This document shows, piece after piece, positions 35,735 through 43,771 of a stretch of DNA of 64,000 nt (positions are counted from its first letter, which is position 1; every line of letters begins with the position of its first letter). Made by a program: the position numbers and the translations under genes. The notes beneath the pieces are model-generated. The model had not been told where the DNA came from. It saw nothing but the letters and a program-made list of their open reading frames with translations, and ran no database searches. The DNA is from a bacterium (GTDB lineage: Bacteria > Actinomycetota > Acidimicrobiia > Spongiisociales > Spongiisociaceae): assembly GCA_026710435.1 (NCBI GenBank), contig JAPOQZ010000074.1, forward strand, positions 33,843 to 97,842. Direction: 5' to 3'.

Positions 35735-36850
35735 ATGGCGCACGAATTCCACTTGCCGGATGTAGGAGAAGGGCTCGTCGAGGCGGTCATCTCCTCCTGG
35801 TACGTCGAAGTAGGTGGGAAGGTCGGGCTCGACGAACCCCTGGTTGAAGTGGAAACCGACAAGGCAGTTATCGATATCCCTTCGCCGTTCGAGGGCGTGC
35901 TGCTGCACCGCGGGGGAGAGGACGGCGATACGGTGGAGGTCGAATCGCTGCTCGCGGTGATCGGGGAGCCCGGCGAGAGATGGCAGGAAGCGCCCGCTAG
36001 AACGCTACCCGAGGTCGACGAGCGGTCCGCCCCCGTGGTCGGTGTCCTTCCAGGGGCGGAGTCCGGTGTGCCCCGCCGACCTCTCGCTCTGCCCCTGGTA
36101 CGGAGGCTGGCCGAAGAACTGGGGGTGGACATCGCCGCCATATCCGGGACCGGCCCGCTGGGACGCATCACCGAATCGGACGTCCGGGCGGCGGCATCCA
36201 CCCGTCCCACGGTGCGGGTGCCGATGTCCCGCCTCCGCCGGACTATTTCGGAGAGCCTGTCCCGCTCCTGGAGGGAGATACCTCACGTAACCACCTATGG
36301 GCACGCGGACTCGGACGCGCTCATGGCCCACCGGGAGCGACTGGGCAAGCCGCCGGTCGAGGCCCTGCTCATCGCCCGGCTCGTTCCGGTCCTGGTCCGG
36401 TTCCCAGGCTTCAACGGCGCGGTGGAGGGTGACGAGATACTCGAACGACGTTTCTACGACATCGGCTTCGCGGTTGACACCCCCGAAGGGTTGATGGTGG
36501 CGGTGGTTCGAGATGCGGACACGCTGTCGGTGGACGAGCTAGCCGGAGAGGTGCGCCGGCTTGCCGCGGGAGCCCGAGCACGGAAGTTGCAGGTCGATGA
36601 GCTGCGAGGCCAGACGTTCACAGTGTCGAACATCGGAGCGGTCGGAGGGGGCCGCGGTACTCCGATCATCCCTTACGGCACGTCCGCCATCCTCTCGGTG
36701 GGACGTTCGAGGTCGCGAGCAGTGGTGAGGGGCGACGCCATCGTGATAGCCCGGCAGTTCCCCCTGAGCCTCTCCTACGATCATCGCCTCATCGATGGCG
36801 CCGAGGGGCGCCGATTCATGGCGGCGGTAATCGGAGCGCTGGAGGGCTGA
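35735..36850 (+). CDS. pdhC: 2-oxoacid dehydrogenase E2, lipoyl acyltransferase
   Basis: The protein has 371 residues. An N-terminal lipoyl domain (1-78) has the modified Lys in VETDKAVIDI. A peripheral-subunit-binding domain lies at about 115-152 (PLVRRLAEELGVDI...GRITESDV). The catalytic domain ends in LSYDHRLIDGAEG with the active-site His and Asp (HRxxDG). It transfers the acyl group to CoA. It is short for the family, with one lipoyl domain and short linkers. No E3 (lipoamide dehydrogenase) is in the operon. Confidence 0.92.
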   Translation: MAHEFHLPDVGEGLVEAVISSWYVEVGGKVGLDEPLVEVETDKAVIDIPSPFEGVLLHRGGEDGDTVEVESLLAVIGEPGERWQEAPARTLPEVDERSAPVVGVLPGAESGVPRRPLALPLVRRLAEELGVDIAAISGTGPLGRITESDVRAAASTRPTVRVPMSRLRRTISESLSRSWREIPHVTTYGHADSDALMAHRERLGKPPVEALLIARLVPVLVRFPGFNGAVEGDEILERRFYDIGFAVDTPEGLMVAVVRDADTLSVDELAGEVRRLAAGARARKLQVDELRGQTFTVSNIGAVGGGRGTPIIPYGTSAILSVGRSRSRAVVRGDAIVIARQFPLSLSYDHRLIDGAEGRRFMAAVIGALEG

Positions 36851-36855
36851 GCCTC

Positions 36856-38061
36856 CTACCGGGCCAGTTCCTGGGCCGCCAACCGGGCGACCGTGTCGAG
36901 CCAGCGAGCCCCCACTGCCAGCGCTCGCTCGTCGAAGTCGAAGCGGCTCGAATGAGCCGGAGACGGATCGCTGCCGGCAGTGAGACCGCCGTACCGGATG
37001 TAGCAGCCCGGGATTCTCTCCAAGTACCTTCCGAAGTCCTCCGACCCCATGTTGGGTGTGCGCATCCGCAGAACATTGGTTCTTCCAACCACCTCCACCG
37101 CGGCCCGCCGGGCCAGTTCCGTCATCGCTGGTGCGTTGATGACGGGCGGGTTGCCCTCCCGTACTTCGGTGTCCACCCCGCAGCCATACAGTCGACCGGC
37201 CGCCGTGGCCATCCGGACCACCGAGTCGCACAGATGCCGACGGACCTCGGGGTCTAGCGTACGGATCGTCCCCGTCAATATGGCGGAGCCGGCAATCACG
37301 TTCTCCGCACTCCCGGCGTTGAAGCTTCCCACCGTCAGCACAGCTGGATCAGCCGGGTTCACCTCTCGAGAGACGACCGTCTGCAGCGCGCTCACCAGCG
37401 ACGATCCGACTACCACCGCGTCCACCGCCTCATGAGGTCGGGCCCCGTGACCCATCTTGCCTTTGATATAGATCGTGAAGTAGTCGGATGCGGAGTTGAC
37501 CACGCCTTCGGTGACCACCAGGGCGCCTACCGGATGGTTGACGTCCAGGTGCCCGCCGAAAATGGCGGACACTCCCTCGATCGCTTCCTCCGCGATCATC
37601 CTCCTCGCCCCGGTCCCTCGCTCCTCGGCAGGTTGGAACAGGAGCCGTACCGGGTTAGGGGGAGGTCGCTCCCGGAGCAGGATGGCCGCTCCCATCAGCA
37701 TGGCGGTGTGGCCATCGTGACCGCATGCGTGCATGACGTCATCGGTCGCTGACGCGAATGGGAGTCCGGTCTCCTCTCCTATGGGTAGGGCGTCGATGTC
37801 GGCTCGGAGAGCCACTACTGGGCCGCTGTTGCGACCATCCACTTGGGCGACCACGCCGTATCCGCCCACTCCGGCCCGGTGTGAGATCCCGAGATCCTCC
37901 AGGAAGGAGCAGATAAGGCCGGCCGTTCGCTCCTCCTGCTCCGAAAGCTCCGGATGGCGATGCAACTCCCTGCGCAGGCTGATCAACCGGTCCAGGAACC
38001 CGGTCTCAGCCCCGGCGTTCCCGGAGTTGCGATGCGAACCCGGTGGTTCCAGAGAAACCAT
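36856..38061 (-). CDS. M20-family amidohydrolase
   Basis: The protein has 401 residues, similar to hippurate hydrolase and IAA-amino-acid hydrolase. Metal-binding motifs: LRADIDALPI, HACGHDGHTAML, FQPAEERGTGARRMI and GSEDFGRYLE; the dimerisation domain begins near KGKMGHGARPHEAVDA. It probably cleaves an N-acyl amino acid; the substrate is unknown. It is convergent with the E2 gene with only five bases between the two stop codons. Confidence 0.88.
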   Translation of the reverse strand: MVSLEPPGSHRNSGNAGAETGFLDRLISLRRELHRHPELSEQEERTAGLICSFLEDLGISHRAGVGGYGVVAQVDGRNSGPVVALRADIDALPIGEETGLPFASATDDVMHACGHDGHTAMLMGAAILLRERPPPNPVRLLFQPAEERGTGARRMIAEEAIEGVSAIFGGHLDVNHPVGALVVTEGVVNSASDYFTIYIKGKMGHGARPHEAVDAVVVGSSLVSALQTVVSREVNPADPAVLTVGSFNAGSAENVIAGSAILTGTIRTLDPEVRRHLCDSVVRMATAAGRLYGCGVDTEVREGNPPVINAPAMTELARRAAVEVVGRTNVLRMRTPNMGSEDFGRYLERIPGCYIRYGGLTAGSDPSPAHSSRFDFDERALAVGARWLDTVARLAAQELAR

Positions 38062-38146
38062 GGGCTTCAGCCTACGTGGCCTGCTGGTCGGTTTCCCAAC
38101 CAGTCGCGATAGAAAGGTGTACCGGCTGGCCGGAGGCGGACACGGC

Positions 38147-38515
38147 TCAATCGACGTACTCGCGGTCCTCGTTCTCGGGATCGAAGTTGGGAGCGAACAC
38201 GGCTGCGATGATCACACGGGTGGCGGCGTTCATTGTGGCGTGGACGGTCCCGGCCGGCACCACAACCACGTCACCGGCGCTCACCCGCCGCATTTCGTCG
38301 CCGAGGCGGAAATCGGCCTCGCCCTCCAGGAAGACGATGATCTCGTCGTGTTGGTGGTGGATGTGGGGTCGCAGCCCCCCTCCCACCTCGATCGAGCAAA
38401 CCGCGCTCGTGGATCTCTCCGTGCGCTGCAGGTGGGTGACCCGGAAGGTCTCACTTTCGAGGATCGGGTGGTCGCTTAACACTTTGTAGGTGTTAGCGAT
38501 CAGGTCTTCCATCAT
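38147..38515 (-). CDS. single-domain cupin
   Basis: The protein has 122 residues. Cupin motif 1 is GGGLRPHIHHQHDEIIVFLEG (HxH and Glu as metal ligands) and motif 2 is GDVVVVPAGTVHATMN (His ligand). The fold binds a metal; the reaction is unknown, and such proteins serve as isomerases, dioxygenases or sensors. It lies 85 bases downstream of the amidohydrolase start on the same strand, so the two are probably not in one tight operon. Confidence 0.8.
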   Translation of the reverse strand: MMEDLIANTYKVLSDHPILESETFRVTHLQRTERSTSAVCSIEVGGGLRPHIHHQHDEIIVFLEGEADFRLGDEMRRVSAGDVVVVPAGTVHATMNAATRVIIAAVFAPNFDPENEDREYVD

Positions 38516-38565
38516 GGGACGCCTCGCCGGGTGGTCGTTCAGGTGCGCGGGACGCTAGCGGGACG

Positions 38566-38656
38566 GTGCTGAACAATGACGATTGCTCGGGCCTGCTGCC
38601 CGCCGACCCAGGAGTCATGTCGGCGCTTGGCAGGCGACTGGTGGATTGCTCAGCAC
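38566..38656. repeat. long-hairpin dispersed repeat, copy A
   Basis: The 91-bp element has ends GTGCTGAACAAT and ATTGCTCAGCAC (11 of 12 complementary) and inner arms GCCTGC, CGCCGAC, GTCGGCG and GCAGGC, so nearly the whole element can fold into one interrupted hairpin. A second copy lies at 63461-63558 with the same ends. It lies between the cupin gene start and the aspartyl protease-like gene. It is unrelated in sequence to the TTAGCCCC repeat family. Confidence 0.75.
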
Positions 38657-38773
38657 CCTCCCAGCCTCCCGGACCGATGCGCACCGGTCGCTGGCCTGGC
38701 TGGTCATTGCAAGCATCGCATCAGAGGGCCTACTCTGTCCACCGTGTCGAGGCGGCCGACCAAGTCTAGTGAA

Positions 38774-38803
38774 TTGAAATCGTATTTTACGAGTGCCTAA
38801 GAT
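38774..38803 (+). promoter_or_regulatory. promoter of the aspartyl protease-like gene
   Basis: TTGAAA and TAAGAT are separated by 18 bases in a locally AT-rich stretch, about 97 bases before the start at 38901. A short inverted repeat CGTA-TTT-TACG lies in the spacer. The rest of the 38657-38900 gap shows nothing else recognisable. Confidence 0.45.
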
Positions 38804-38900
38804 GGGTGGTGATCCATTAAGCTTCTGTCGTCATCATGCAACTGCGTCAGCCTGTGCGGCGCGGTGATCTTCCGGCGACCGGACACTGGAAGGGGCGAAT

Positions 38901-39260
38901 GTGGGAATGACCTATGCCAATGTGATTGTAAGAAACCCGGCTGATCGAGAGCAGGAGTGGAGGGGAAGGTTCCTGGTGGATACTGGAGCGATCGATTCGT
39001 TGGTGCCGCGGCCGTGGCTGGAGTCGATCGGTCTCGAGCCATTGGGTACGCAGGTGTACGAGCTGGCGGACGGGACGGAGGTCACGTTCGACCTCGCGGT
39101 TGCCGAGTTCGAGATCATGGGCAAGACGGTTGGCGCGACGGTGGTCTTCGGCGAGCCGCGTGCCGATCCGCTCCTCGGCGCCACGGTGCTGGAGTCGGCC
39201 TGCGTACACGTCGATCCTTTCAACGGCGAATTGAAGCGGTTGCCGTCTTCCCGGCTATGA
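38901..39260 (+). CDS. retropepsin-like aspartyl protease (clan AA)
   Basis: The protein has 119 residues. The catalytic motif FLVDTGAIDSLVP (about 26-38; D-T-G followed by hydrophobic residues) and a second half with DPLLGATVLE match the single-domain bacterial clan AA aspartic proteases, which act as dimers. It has no signal peptide. The role is unknown; such genes often accompany toxin-antitoxin or mobile DNA. GTG 38901 has AAGGGG five bases upstream. Confidence 0.65.
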   Translation: MGMTYANVIVRNPADREQEWRGRFLVDTGAIDSLVPRPWLESIGLEPLGTQVYELADGTEVTFDLAVAEFEIMGKTVGATVVFGEPRADPLLGATVLESACVHVDPFNGELKRLPSSRL

Positions 39261-39366
39261 GTCCATCCGCGACCTAGGTCTTCCCGGTTGCAAGAGGTTC
39301 GTAGCCTGCCCGACCTCCCGCAGCCGGCAGTAGCAACCAGACACATGCCATCTATCCTCCGCCGTT

Positions 39367-40401
39367 GTGAAGTTCACATCGCCAACAGGACCCAGGCAGG
39401 GCGCTCCCAGGGATCCCTGGGGTCGGTTCAAGGGGGGCGTGGGCTTTCTGATCCTGGTGATCGTGGTGGGAACGGGCGGATACGTCGTGCTCGGGCTCGA
39501 CCTGCTCGACGCCATCTACCAGACGGTCATTACGATCTCGACGGTGGGTTACCGGGAGATCGGGGAGGTCGCCGAGGACTACCAGGTGTTCACGGTCTTC
39601 TTGATCCTGTTCGGGACCGGCACGAGCCTGTATACGCTTGGTGTGCTGATAGAGACGATGTTCGAGGGTCGCCTAGATGACCAGTTCCGGAGACGTCGTA
39701 TGCAACGAAGGATCGATCGGTTGCAGGGTCATGTGGTCCTGTGCGGGTACGGGCAGGTTGGGCGCGCCATCGAGGATGAGCTGCTGAAGGCCGGGGAGGC
39801 CGTGGTCGCGATCGATTCTCAGGAACCCGTGTACCGACGATTCCCTGAAGGGCATCGGATGGTGCTGGGGGATGCCACGGAGGATTCGATCCTTCTCCAA
39901 GCAGGCCTGGATCGAGCCAAGACGCTGGTAGTGGCCCTCGATTCCGATGTCGACAACCTGTTCATAGCCCTTACCGCCCGAGCTCTCAACTCCGACCTCT
40001 TCATCGTTGCCAGGGCCAATGAGTCGGCGACCATCCCAAAGCTTCGGCGGGCCGGGGCCAATCGAGTGGTCAATCCGCAACAGATCGGAGGGGCTCGCAT
40101 GGCCGCCCTGGTCTCCCATCCGGAGGTGGCGGAGTTTCTCGACGTGGTGATGCACGACGGTGAATTCGAGATCAGGCTGACCGAGGTTCTTGTCACCGAT
40201 GGCTCGGGGTTCGCAAACTGCACACTAGCCGACTGCGCGATCCGCACCAGGACCGGCGTCACTGTCCTATCCGTGCAGAGAGGCAACGACTTCATCACCA
40301 ATCCGCCCGGGCTCTTCGTGTTCTTGCCGGGCGACCGGCTGATCTCGCTCGGAACCGAGGAACAGTTGGCTGCGCTGCGCGTCCAGGCGCGGGAGTTGTG
40401 A
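39367..40401 (+). CDS. potassium channel with TrkA regulatory domains
   Basis: The protein has 344 residues. Two membrane helices (about 23-43 and 71-95) flank a selectivity filter TISTVGY (about 56-62). An RCK/TrkA-N domain follows (VVLCGYGQVGRAIEDELL, NAD-binding, about 118-135), then a TrkA-C domain from about 255. It is a two-helix, MthK-like ligand-gated K+ channel of the plasma membrane. The GTG start has no ribosome site but lies eight bases after TATCCT, so the mRNA may be leaderless. Its stop overlaps the next gene. Confidence 0.88.
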   Translation: MKFTSPTGPRQGAPRDPWGRFKGGVGFLILVIVVGTGGYVVLGLDLLDAIYQTVITISTVGYREIGEVAEDYQVFTVFLILFGTGTSLYTLGVLIETMFEGRLDDQFRRRRMQRRIDRLQGHVVLCGYGQVGRAIEDELLKAGEAVVAIDSQEPVYRRFPEGHRMVLGDATEDSILLQAGLDRAKTLVVALDSDVDNLFIALTARALNSDLFIVARANESATIPKLRRAGANRVVNPQQIGGARMAALVSHPEVAEFLDVVMHDGEFEIRLTEVLVTDGSGFANCTLADCAIRTRTGVTVLSVQRGNDFITNPPGLFVFLPGDRLISLGTEEQLAALRVQAREL

Positions 40402-41054
40402 GAGCATTCCGGCTGATTGCCGAGCCGGGACTGGTGAGCCGGATTCTGTGGACACTCTGCTGGCTGCCGGCTCGACTGCTCGCCACCTGGTTCCCGTATT
40501 CGTCCTTCAAGCTGTGTGCCACTCCGGCAGGTGCCTACGTTGCGGTCATCAACCACCTTTCGCACCTCGATCCGCCGGTTGCGGGCCTGGCACTCCGGCG
40601 GCCTGTCAGATATTTGGCCCTGGACGAACTCTGGGGCAACTCGGCCATCCTCGACCGCATCCTCGACGCATTCGAAGCGATACCGTTCCCGCGGGAGGGG
40701 CGCTACCCGATCGGTGCTCTGAAGCAAGCAATTCGCCACCTCGAATCCGGAGGAATCATCGGTGTCTTTCCCGAGGGTCGGCGGGTCCACAACTGGGGAG
40801 ACGCTCCCGTCACCAGGGGTGCGGCCTGGTTGGCGGTAAAGGCGGACGTTCCGCTGGTTCCTGTGGCTATCTGGGGCACGCAGCATGCCATGCCGCTCGA
40901 CACTATGCGCCTCCACAGGGCGCCGATCCGGGTGGCGGTCGGATGCCCGATCGCACCAGGCGAGTTCGCGGAGTGCCAGGACAAGGTACGGGCTCTCACC
41001 CGGGCCGTTACCGAGGAGTTGGACCGGCAGATCCGGACTCTGGCTAAGGGATGA
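40398..41054 (+). CDS. plsC: 1-acyl-glycerol-3-phosphate acyltransferase family
   Basis: The protein has 218 residues. Motif I NHLSHLDP (NHxxxxD, about 51-58) and motif III FPEGRR (about 124-129) are the catalytic and glycerophosphate-binding sites of PlsC-type acyltransferases, which add the second fatty acid in phospholipid synthesis. A hydrophobic N-terminal segment probably anchors it in the membrane. Start GTG 40398 overlaps the stop of the channel gene. The exact acceptor lipid is not certain. Confidence 0.85.
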   Translation: MRAFRLIAEPGLVSRILWTLCWLPARLLATWFPYSSFKLCATPAGAYVAVINHLSHLDPPVAGLALRRPVRYLALDELWGNSAILDRILDAFEAIPFPREGRYPIGALKQAIRHLESGGIIGVFPEGRRVHNWGDAPVTRGAAWLAVKADVPLVPVAIWGTQHAMPLDTMRLHRAPIRVAVGCPIAPGEFAECQDKVRALTRAVTEELDRQIRTLAKG

Positions 41055-41236
41055 TCGCCGGCGGTGATCCGCGTTCCGAATCAAGAGCCGGCCAAGTCCT
41101 TGCCCGACAGGGGCGGATGTTGAGGGCGTCAGCCTGCGTGGGAACGGCGCAAGGTTCTGACAAGACTGTGTCAGGTGCCATCTGCGCGGCGAGAGACCCT
41201 CCGGTCCAGCCGTTGCCAGGAATGGTGAGGGCTCCG

Positions 41237-41266
41237 GTCACCGACCGGGAGGGGTATGGTTACAAT
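41237..41266 (+). promoter_or_regulatory. tRNA-Thr promoter
   Basis: TACAAT (41261-41266) lies 10 bases before the tRNA and is a good -10; the -35 (GTCACC, 41237-41242, 18-base spacer) is weak. The remaining gap upstream (41055-41236) holds no recognisable gene. Confidence 0.4.
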
Positions 41267-41276
41267 CATCCGTCGT

Positions 41277-41349
41277 GCCGGAGTAGCTCAGTCGGCAGAG
41301 CGGCTCACTCGTAATGAGCAGGTCAGGGGTTCGATTCCCCTCTCCGGCT
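41277..41349 (+). tRNA. tRNA-Thr (anticodon CGU)
   Basis: A full cloverleaf folds: acceptor GCCGGAG with CTCCGGC, D stem GCTC/GAGC, anticodon stem GCTCA/TGAGC around loop CTCGTAA (anticodon CGT), T stem AGGGG/CCCCT with loop TTCGATT, discriminator T. CCA is not encoded. It reads ACG codons. Length is 73 bases. Confidence 0.95.
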
Positions 41350-41394
41350 CCGGGTTCCCTCCGCGCCCGTTTACCGGGGAAGTCCGGGAACCGG
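41350..41394 (+). terminator. hairpin after tRNA-Thr
   Basis: GGTTCCC (41353-41359) and GGGAACC (41386-41392) form a stem directly behind the tRNA, with flanking C/G pairs extending it. There is no T-tract, so termination efficiency is uncertain. Confidence 0.35.
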
Positions 41395-41449
41395 CGGACG
41401 GGGACGGAGGACGTAGCGGTGGCGTGGCAGTCGACCAAGGCGTGGGACC

Positions 41450-42034
41450 ATGGCGGATAGGGCGAATTTCGAACGTGATGCCTTGGCTCACGCCCACAGG
41501 CTCTACTCGGCGGCGCTGAGGATGACTCGGAACCCGGCCGATGCCGAAGACCTGGTCCAGGAGACCTTTCTGAAGGCCTACCGTGGCTACGACAAGTTCA
41601 CGGAAGGAACCAACCTCAAAGCGTGGCTGTACCGGATCCTCACCAACACGTTTATCAACCGCTATCGCAAGCAGCAGCGCAGGCCCCACGAGGTCGAACT
41701 CGATGAGGTGGAGGATCTCTACATGTACCGTCGGCTGGCGCCCGCGGAGACCAGACGGGTCTCCCGTTCGGCAGAGGACGAGGTCTTCGAGGCCCTGGAG
41801 GGGGCAGATGTCCGAAGGGCCATCGATAAGCTTCCGGAGCCCTACCGGATGCCGGTGCTCCTAGCCGGCCTCGAGGGTTTCTCATACAAGGAGACCGCTG
41901 CAATGCTGGATATTCCGATCGGTACGGTGATGTCCCGCCTTCATCGGGGAAGAAAGGCGCTGCAGAAGCTATTGTGGGACCAGGCGAGGGAGCAGGGGAT
42001 CGTCACCCCGACCGGGGACAGCAGTGATGGATAA
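41450..42034 (+). CDS. ECF sigma factor, SigR/SigH-like
   Basis: The protein has 194 residues. Sigma region 2 is [34 protein letters not shown] (core binding and -10 recognition); region 4 is [41 protein letters not shown] (-35 helix-turn-helix). It matches the group that includes Streptomyces SigR and mycobacterial SigH, which respond to thiol oxidation. The next gene is its zinc anti-sigma and overlaps it by 11 bases. I did not find a clear GGGAAT-N18-GTT self-promoter upstream. Confidence 0.88.
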   Translation: MADRANFERDALAHAHRLYSAALRMTRNPADAEDLVQETFLKAYRGYDKFTEGTNLKAWLYRILTNTFINRYRKQQRRPHEVELDEVEDLYMYRRLAPAETRRVSRSAEDEVFEALEGADVRRAIDKLPEPYRMPVLLAGLEGFSYKETAAMLDIPIGTVMSRLHRGRKALQKLLWDQAREQGIVTPTGDSSDG

Positions 42035-42266
42035 AGAGAGATGTGTCCGGGCGCTCTCCCGGGTCCACTCGTATCTTGACGGGGAGATCCGGGCTATGCG
42101 CAGAGTGCGAATCCGGTTACACCTGCGCAAATGTCTCAACTGCGAGCGCGCCTACGAGTTCGAGCAACGCTTGATGAGGTTCGTCCGGGAGCGCATCCGT
42201 GTCGAAGCGCCGCCGGAGGTTGTCGAGCGCATCCGCACGTCTATCCGCGATCTGAGACGCCACTGA
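42024..42266 (+). CDS. zinc-binding anti-sigma factor, RsrA-like
   Basis: The protein has 80 residues. The ZAS motif HLRKCLNC (Hx3Cx2C) and an earlier Cys in DKERCVRAL are the expected zinc ligands, and SYLDGE is conserved in RsrA. It is expected to hold the upstream sigma factor inactive until oxidation forms a disulphide and releases zinc. Start GTG 42024 or ATG 42027, overlapping the sigma gene. Confidence 0.8.
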   Translation: MMDKERCVRALSRVHSYLDGEIRAMRRVRIRLHLRKCLNCERAYEFEQRLMRFVRERIRVEAPPEVVERIRTSIRDLRRH

Positions 42267-42282
42267 TCCAGCCGGACCGGTG

Positions 42283-43230
42283 ATGCGGGCATTGGCTACC
42301 CTCCGGAACCGGATACGAACATCTACCACCGGCCTCTTCAGCCATGTTGCCTATCCGCTTCGCAATACCCTGCACTACCCGGGGGATCCGGGGGTCTGCG
42401 GTCCCGGCTCGGTGTCATGGCCGATCCTCGGAGATACTGCCGCGTTCGTAGGTGGAATAAGGGCCCTGCTTATGCAAAGCGCCCATCCCGAGGTAGTCGC
42501 CGGAGTGGCGGATCACTCCACATTCCAGGAGGATCCACTGGGCCGTCTGTCCCGAACGTCGGCATACGTCACCGCTACGACCTTCGGCGCCCTGCCGGAA
42601 GTGAAAGCTGCCATCGCAGTCGTCCGAGACGCGCATGCCGACGTGGTTGGAAGATCTCATCGCGGACGCCCGTACTCGGCGTCGGGCCCCGCCCTTTCCG
42701 CATGGGTCCACAATGTGTTGACCGACTCGTTCCTGGCTGCCTACAGTGCCTACGGTCCCCGGTCCCTCGTCTCCGGTGAGGATGATCGTTTCGTACTCGA
42801 ACAGGCAGAGATCGGTCGTATGCTCCACTCCAAGCCGGTTCCGGTCGACGCCCGCTCGCTGCGCAGTTGGATCGATGAGCATCCGGACCTCGACCCGTCG
42901 CCAGGAATGCGGTCCACCGTGGAGTTCCTTAAGGATCCGCCGCTGGCCCCGTTCCAGAAGGTCGGCTACCGCCTCCTGTACGCAGGAGCGGTAGCGATAG
43001 TGCCGGTCCGGATCCGCCACATTCTCGGCCTGCGACGGGTACCGGGAGCGAGGAGAGCGTGTCTCGCGGCTATTACCTTCCTGAGGTGGGCAATGGGCTC
43101 GTCTCCGTCGTGGCGGCTGGCGCTCATCCGGACGGGAAACCCGGTTCCTTCGGGACTGTTCCTACCACCGCTCCCACAGAACGTCGGCTCTGTACCACGG
43201 GAGTCGGGGTACCGTAACGACTGCGCGTAG
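42283..43230 (+). CDS. DUF2236 (MpaB-like oxygenase family) protein
   Basis: The protein has 315 residues. The DUF2236 pattern is seen as ALLMQSAHPEVVAGVADHSTFQEDPLGRLSRT (about 64-95), WVHNVLTDSFLAAY, and a C-terminal hydrophobic part. Relatives include Latex-clearing protein and MpaB, haem-b oxygenases; histidines in QSAHP, VADHS and WVHN are candidate haem ligands. The actual substrate is unknown. ATG 42283 is used; GTG 42280 is one codon upstream. It follows the anti-sigma gene after 16 bases and may belong to the same stress operon. Confidence 0.75.
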   Translation: MRALATLRNRIRTSTTGLFSHVAYPLRNTLHYPGDPGVCGPGSVSWPILGDTAAFVGGIRALLMQSAHPEVVAGVADHSTFQEDPLGRLSRTSAYVTATTFGALPEVKAAIAVVRDAHADVVGRSHRGRPYSASGPALSAWVHNVLTDSFLAAYSAYGPRSLVSGEDDRFVLEQAEIGRMLHSKPVPVDARSLRSWIDEHPDLDPSPGMRSTVEFLKDPPLAPFQKVGYRLLYAGAVAIVPVRIRHILGLRRVPGARRACLAAITFLRWAMGSSPSWRLALIRTGNPVPSGLFLPPLPQNVGSVPRESGYRNDCA

Positions 43231-43398
43231 CGTGGGGACTTGCTTGTTTGTTCGTGGTCGGTCTGTGTTGCGGGCGGCGTGTTGTCCGACCCCCAATAGT
43301 GAGGGCTAGCCCCAGGTCTCGGCCCGAGCGGACTGCTAACCGTCGAACCCCCCAAGACTCGTTTCTCAGCACCTTCCTACGGATGGTACAGTTATGTC

Positions 43399-43719
43399 GT
43401 GTCACGCGTAGCCCGATCCCGGATACCGATCGCCACGGTTCCGATGCTGCTACCCCTCATGCTTATCCTGCTGTGGCTGGGAAGCCCCCTCGCTGGTCCC
43501 GCTGCTGCCCAGGACGATGAGCCGGCCCAAGCACCGGCTTCCGAGATTCCCGAGCCCGCGGTACCGGTTCCCGATGACGCACCGACTCAGCCCGATCCGG
43601 AGTGGTCGTACCGCTTCCTGGTTCCGGCGACGCTGCTACTGGGTACCGTGGCCGTCGTCGGCGCGATCATCATGTACTTTGTGAGGGTCACTAAGAACCG
43701 CTACCGCGTGATCAGGTGA
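43399..43719 (+). CDS. small exported single-span membrane protein
   Basis: The protein has 106 residues. A signal peptide (about 1-37, ending AGPAAAQ) is followed by a Pro/Ala/Glu-rich extracellular stretch (38-68) and a membrane helix (about 72-94) with a short basic cytosolic tail (TKNRYRVIR). I do not recognise a family. TACAGT lies nine bases before the GTG start, so it may be leaderless. The 168-base gap upstream shows nothing recognisable. Confidence 0.6.
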   Translation: MSRVARSRIPIATVPMLLPLMLILLWLGSPLAGPAAAQDDEPAQAPASEIPEPAVPVPDDAPTQPDPEWSYRFLVPATLLLGTVAVVGAIIMYFVRVTKNRYRVIR

Positions 43720-43771
43720 GGCTCGCTAACACACGGAGAAGTCCCCTACCGAGGACCTGCAAGGTGGGCAC

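Noticed and set aside
38576..38800. Similar small ORFs beginning MTIARAC in both hairpin repeats (38576 and 63471) as a conserved peptide
   Set aside because: The similarity is fully explained by the repeated DNA; the peptides diverge as soon as indels in the element shift the frame, and there is no ribosome site.
41350..41449. SigR-type autoregulatory promoter before the ECF sigma gene
   Set aside because: GGGAA motifs occur but no GTT follows at 18-20 bases, and they belong to the hairpin behind the tRNA.
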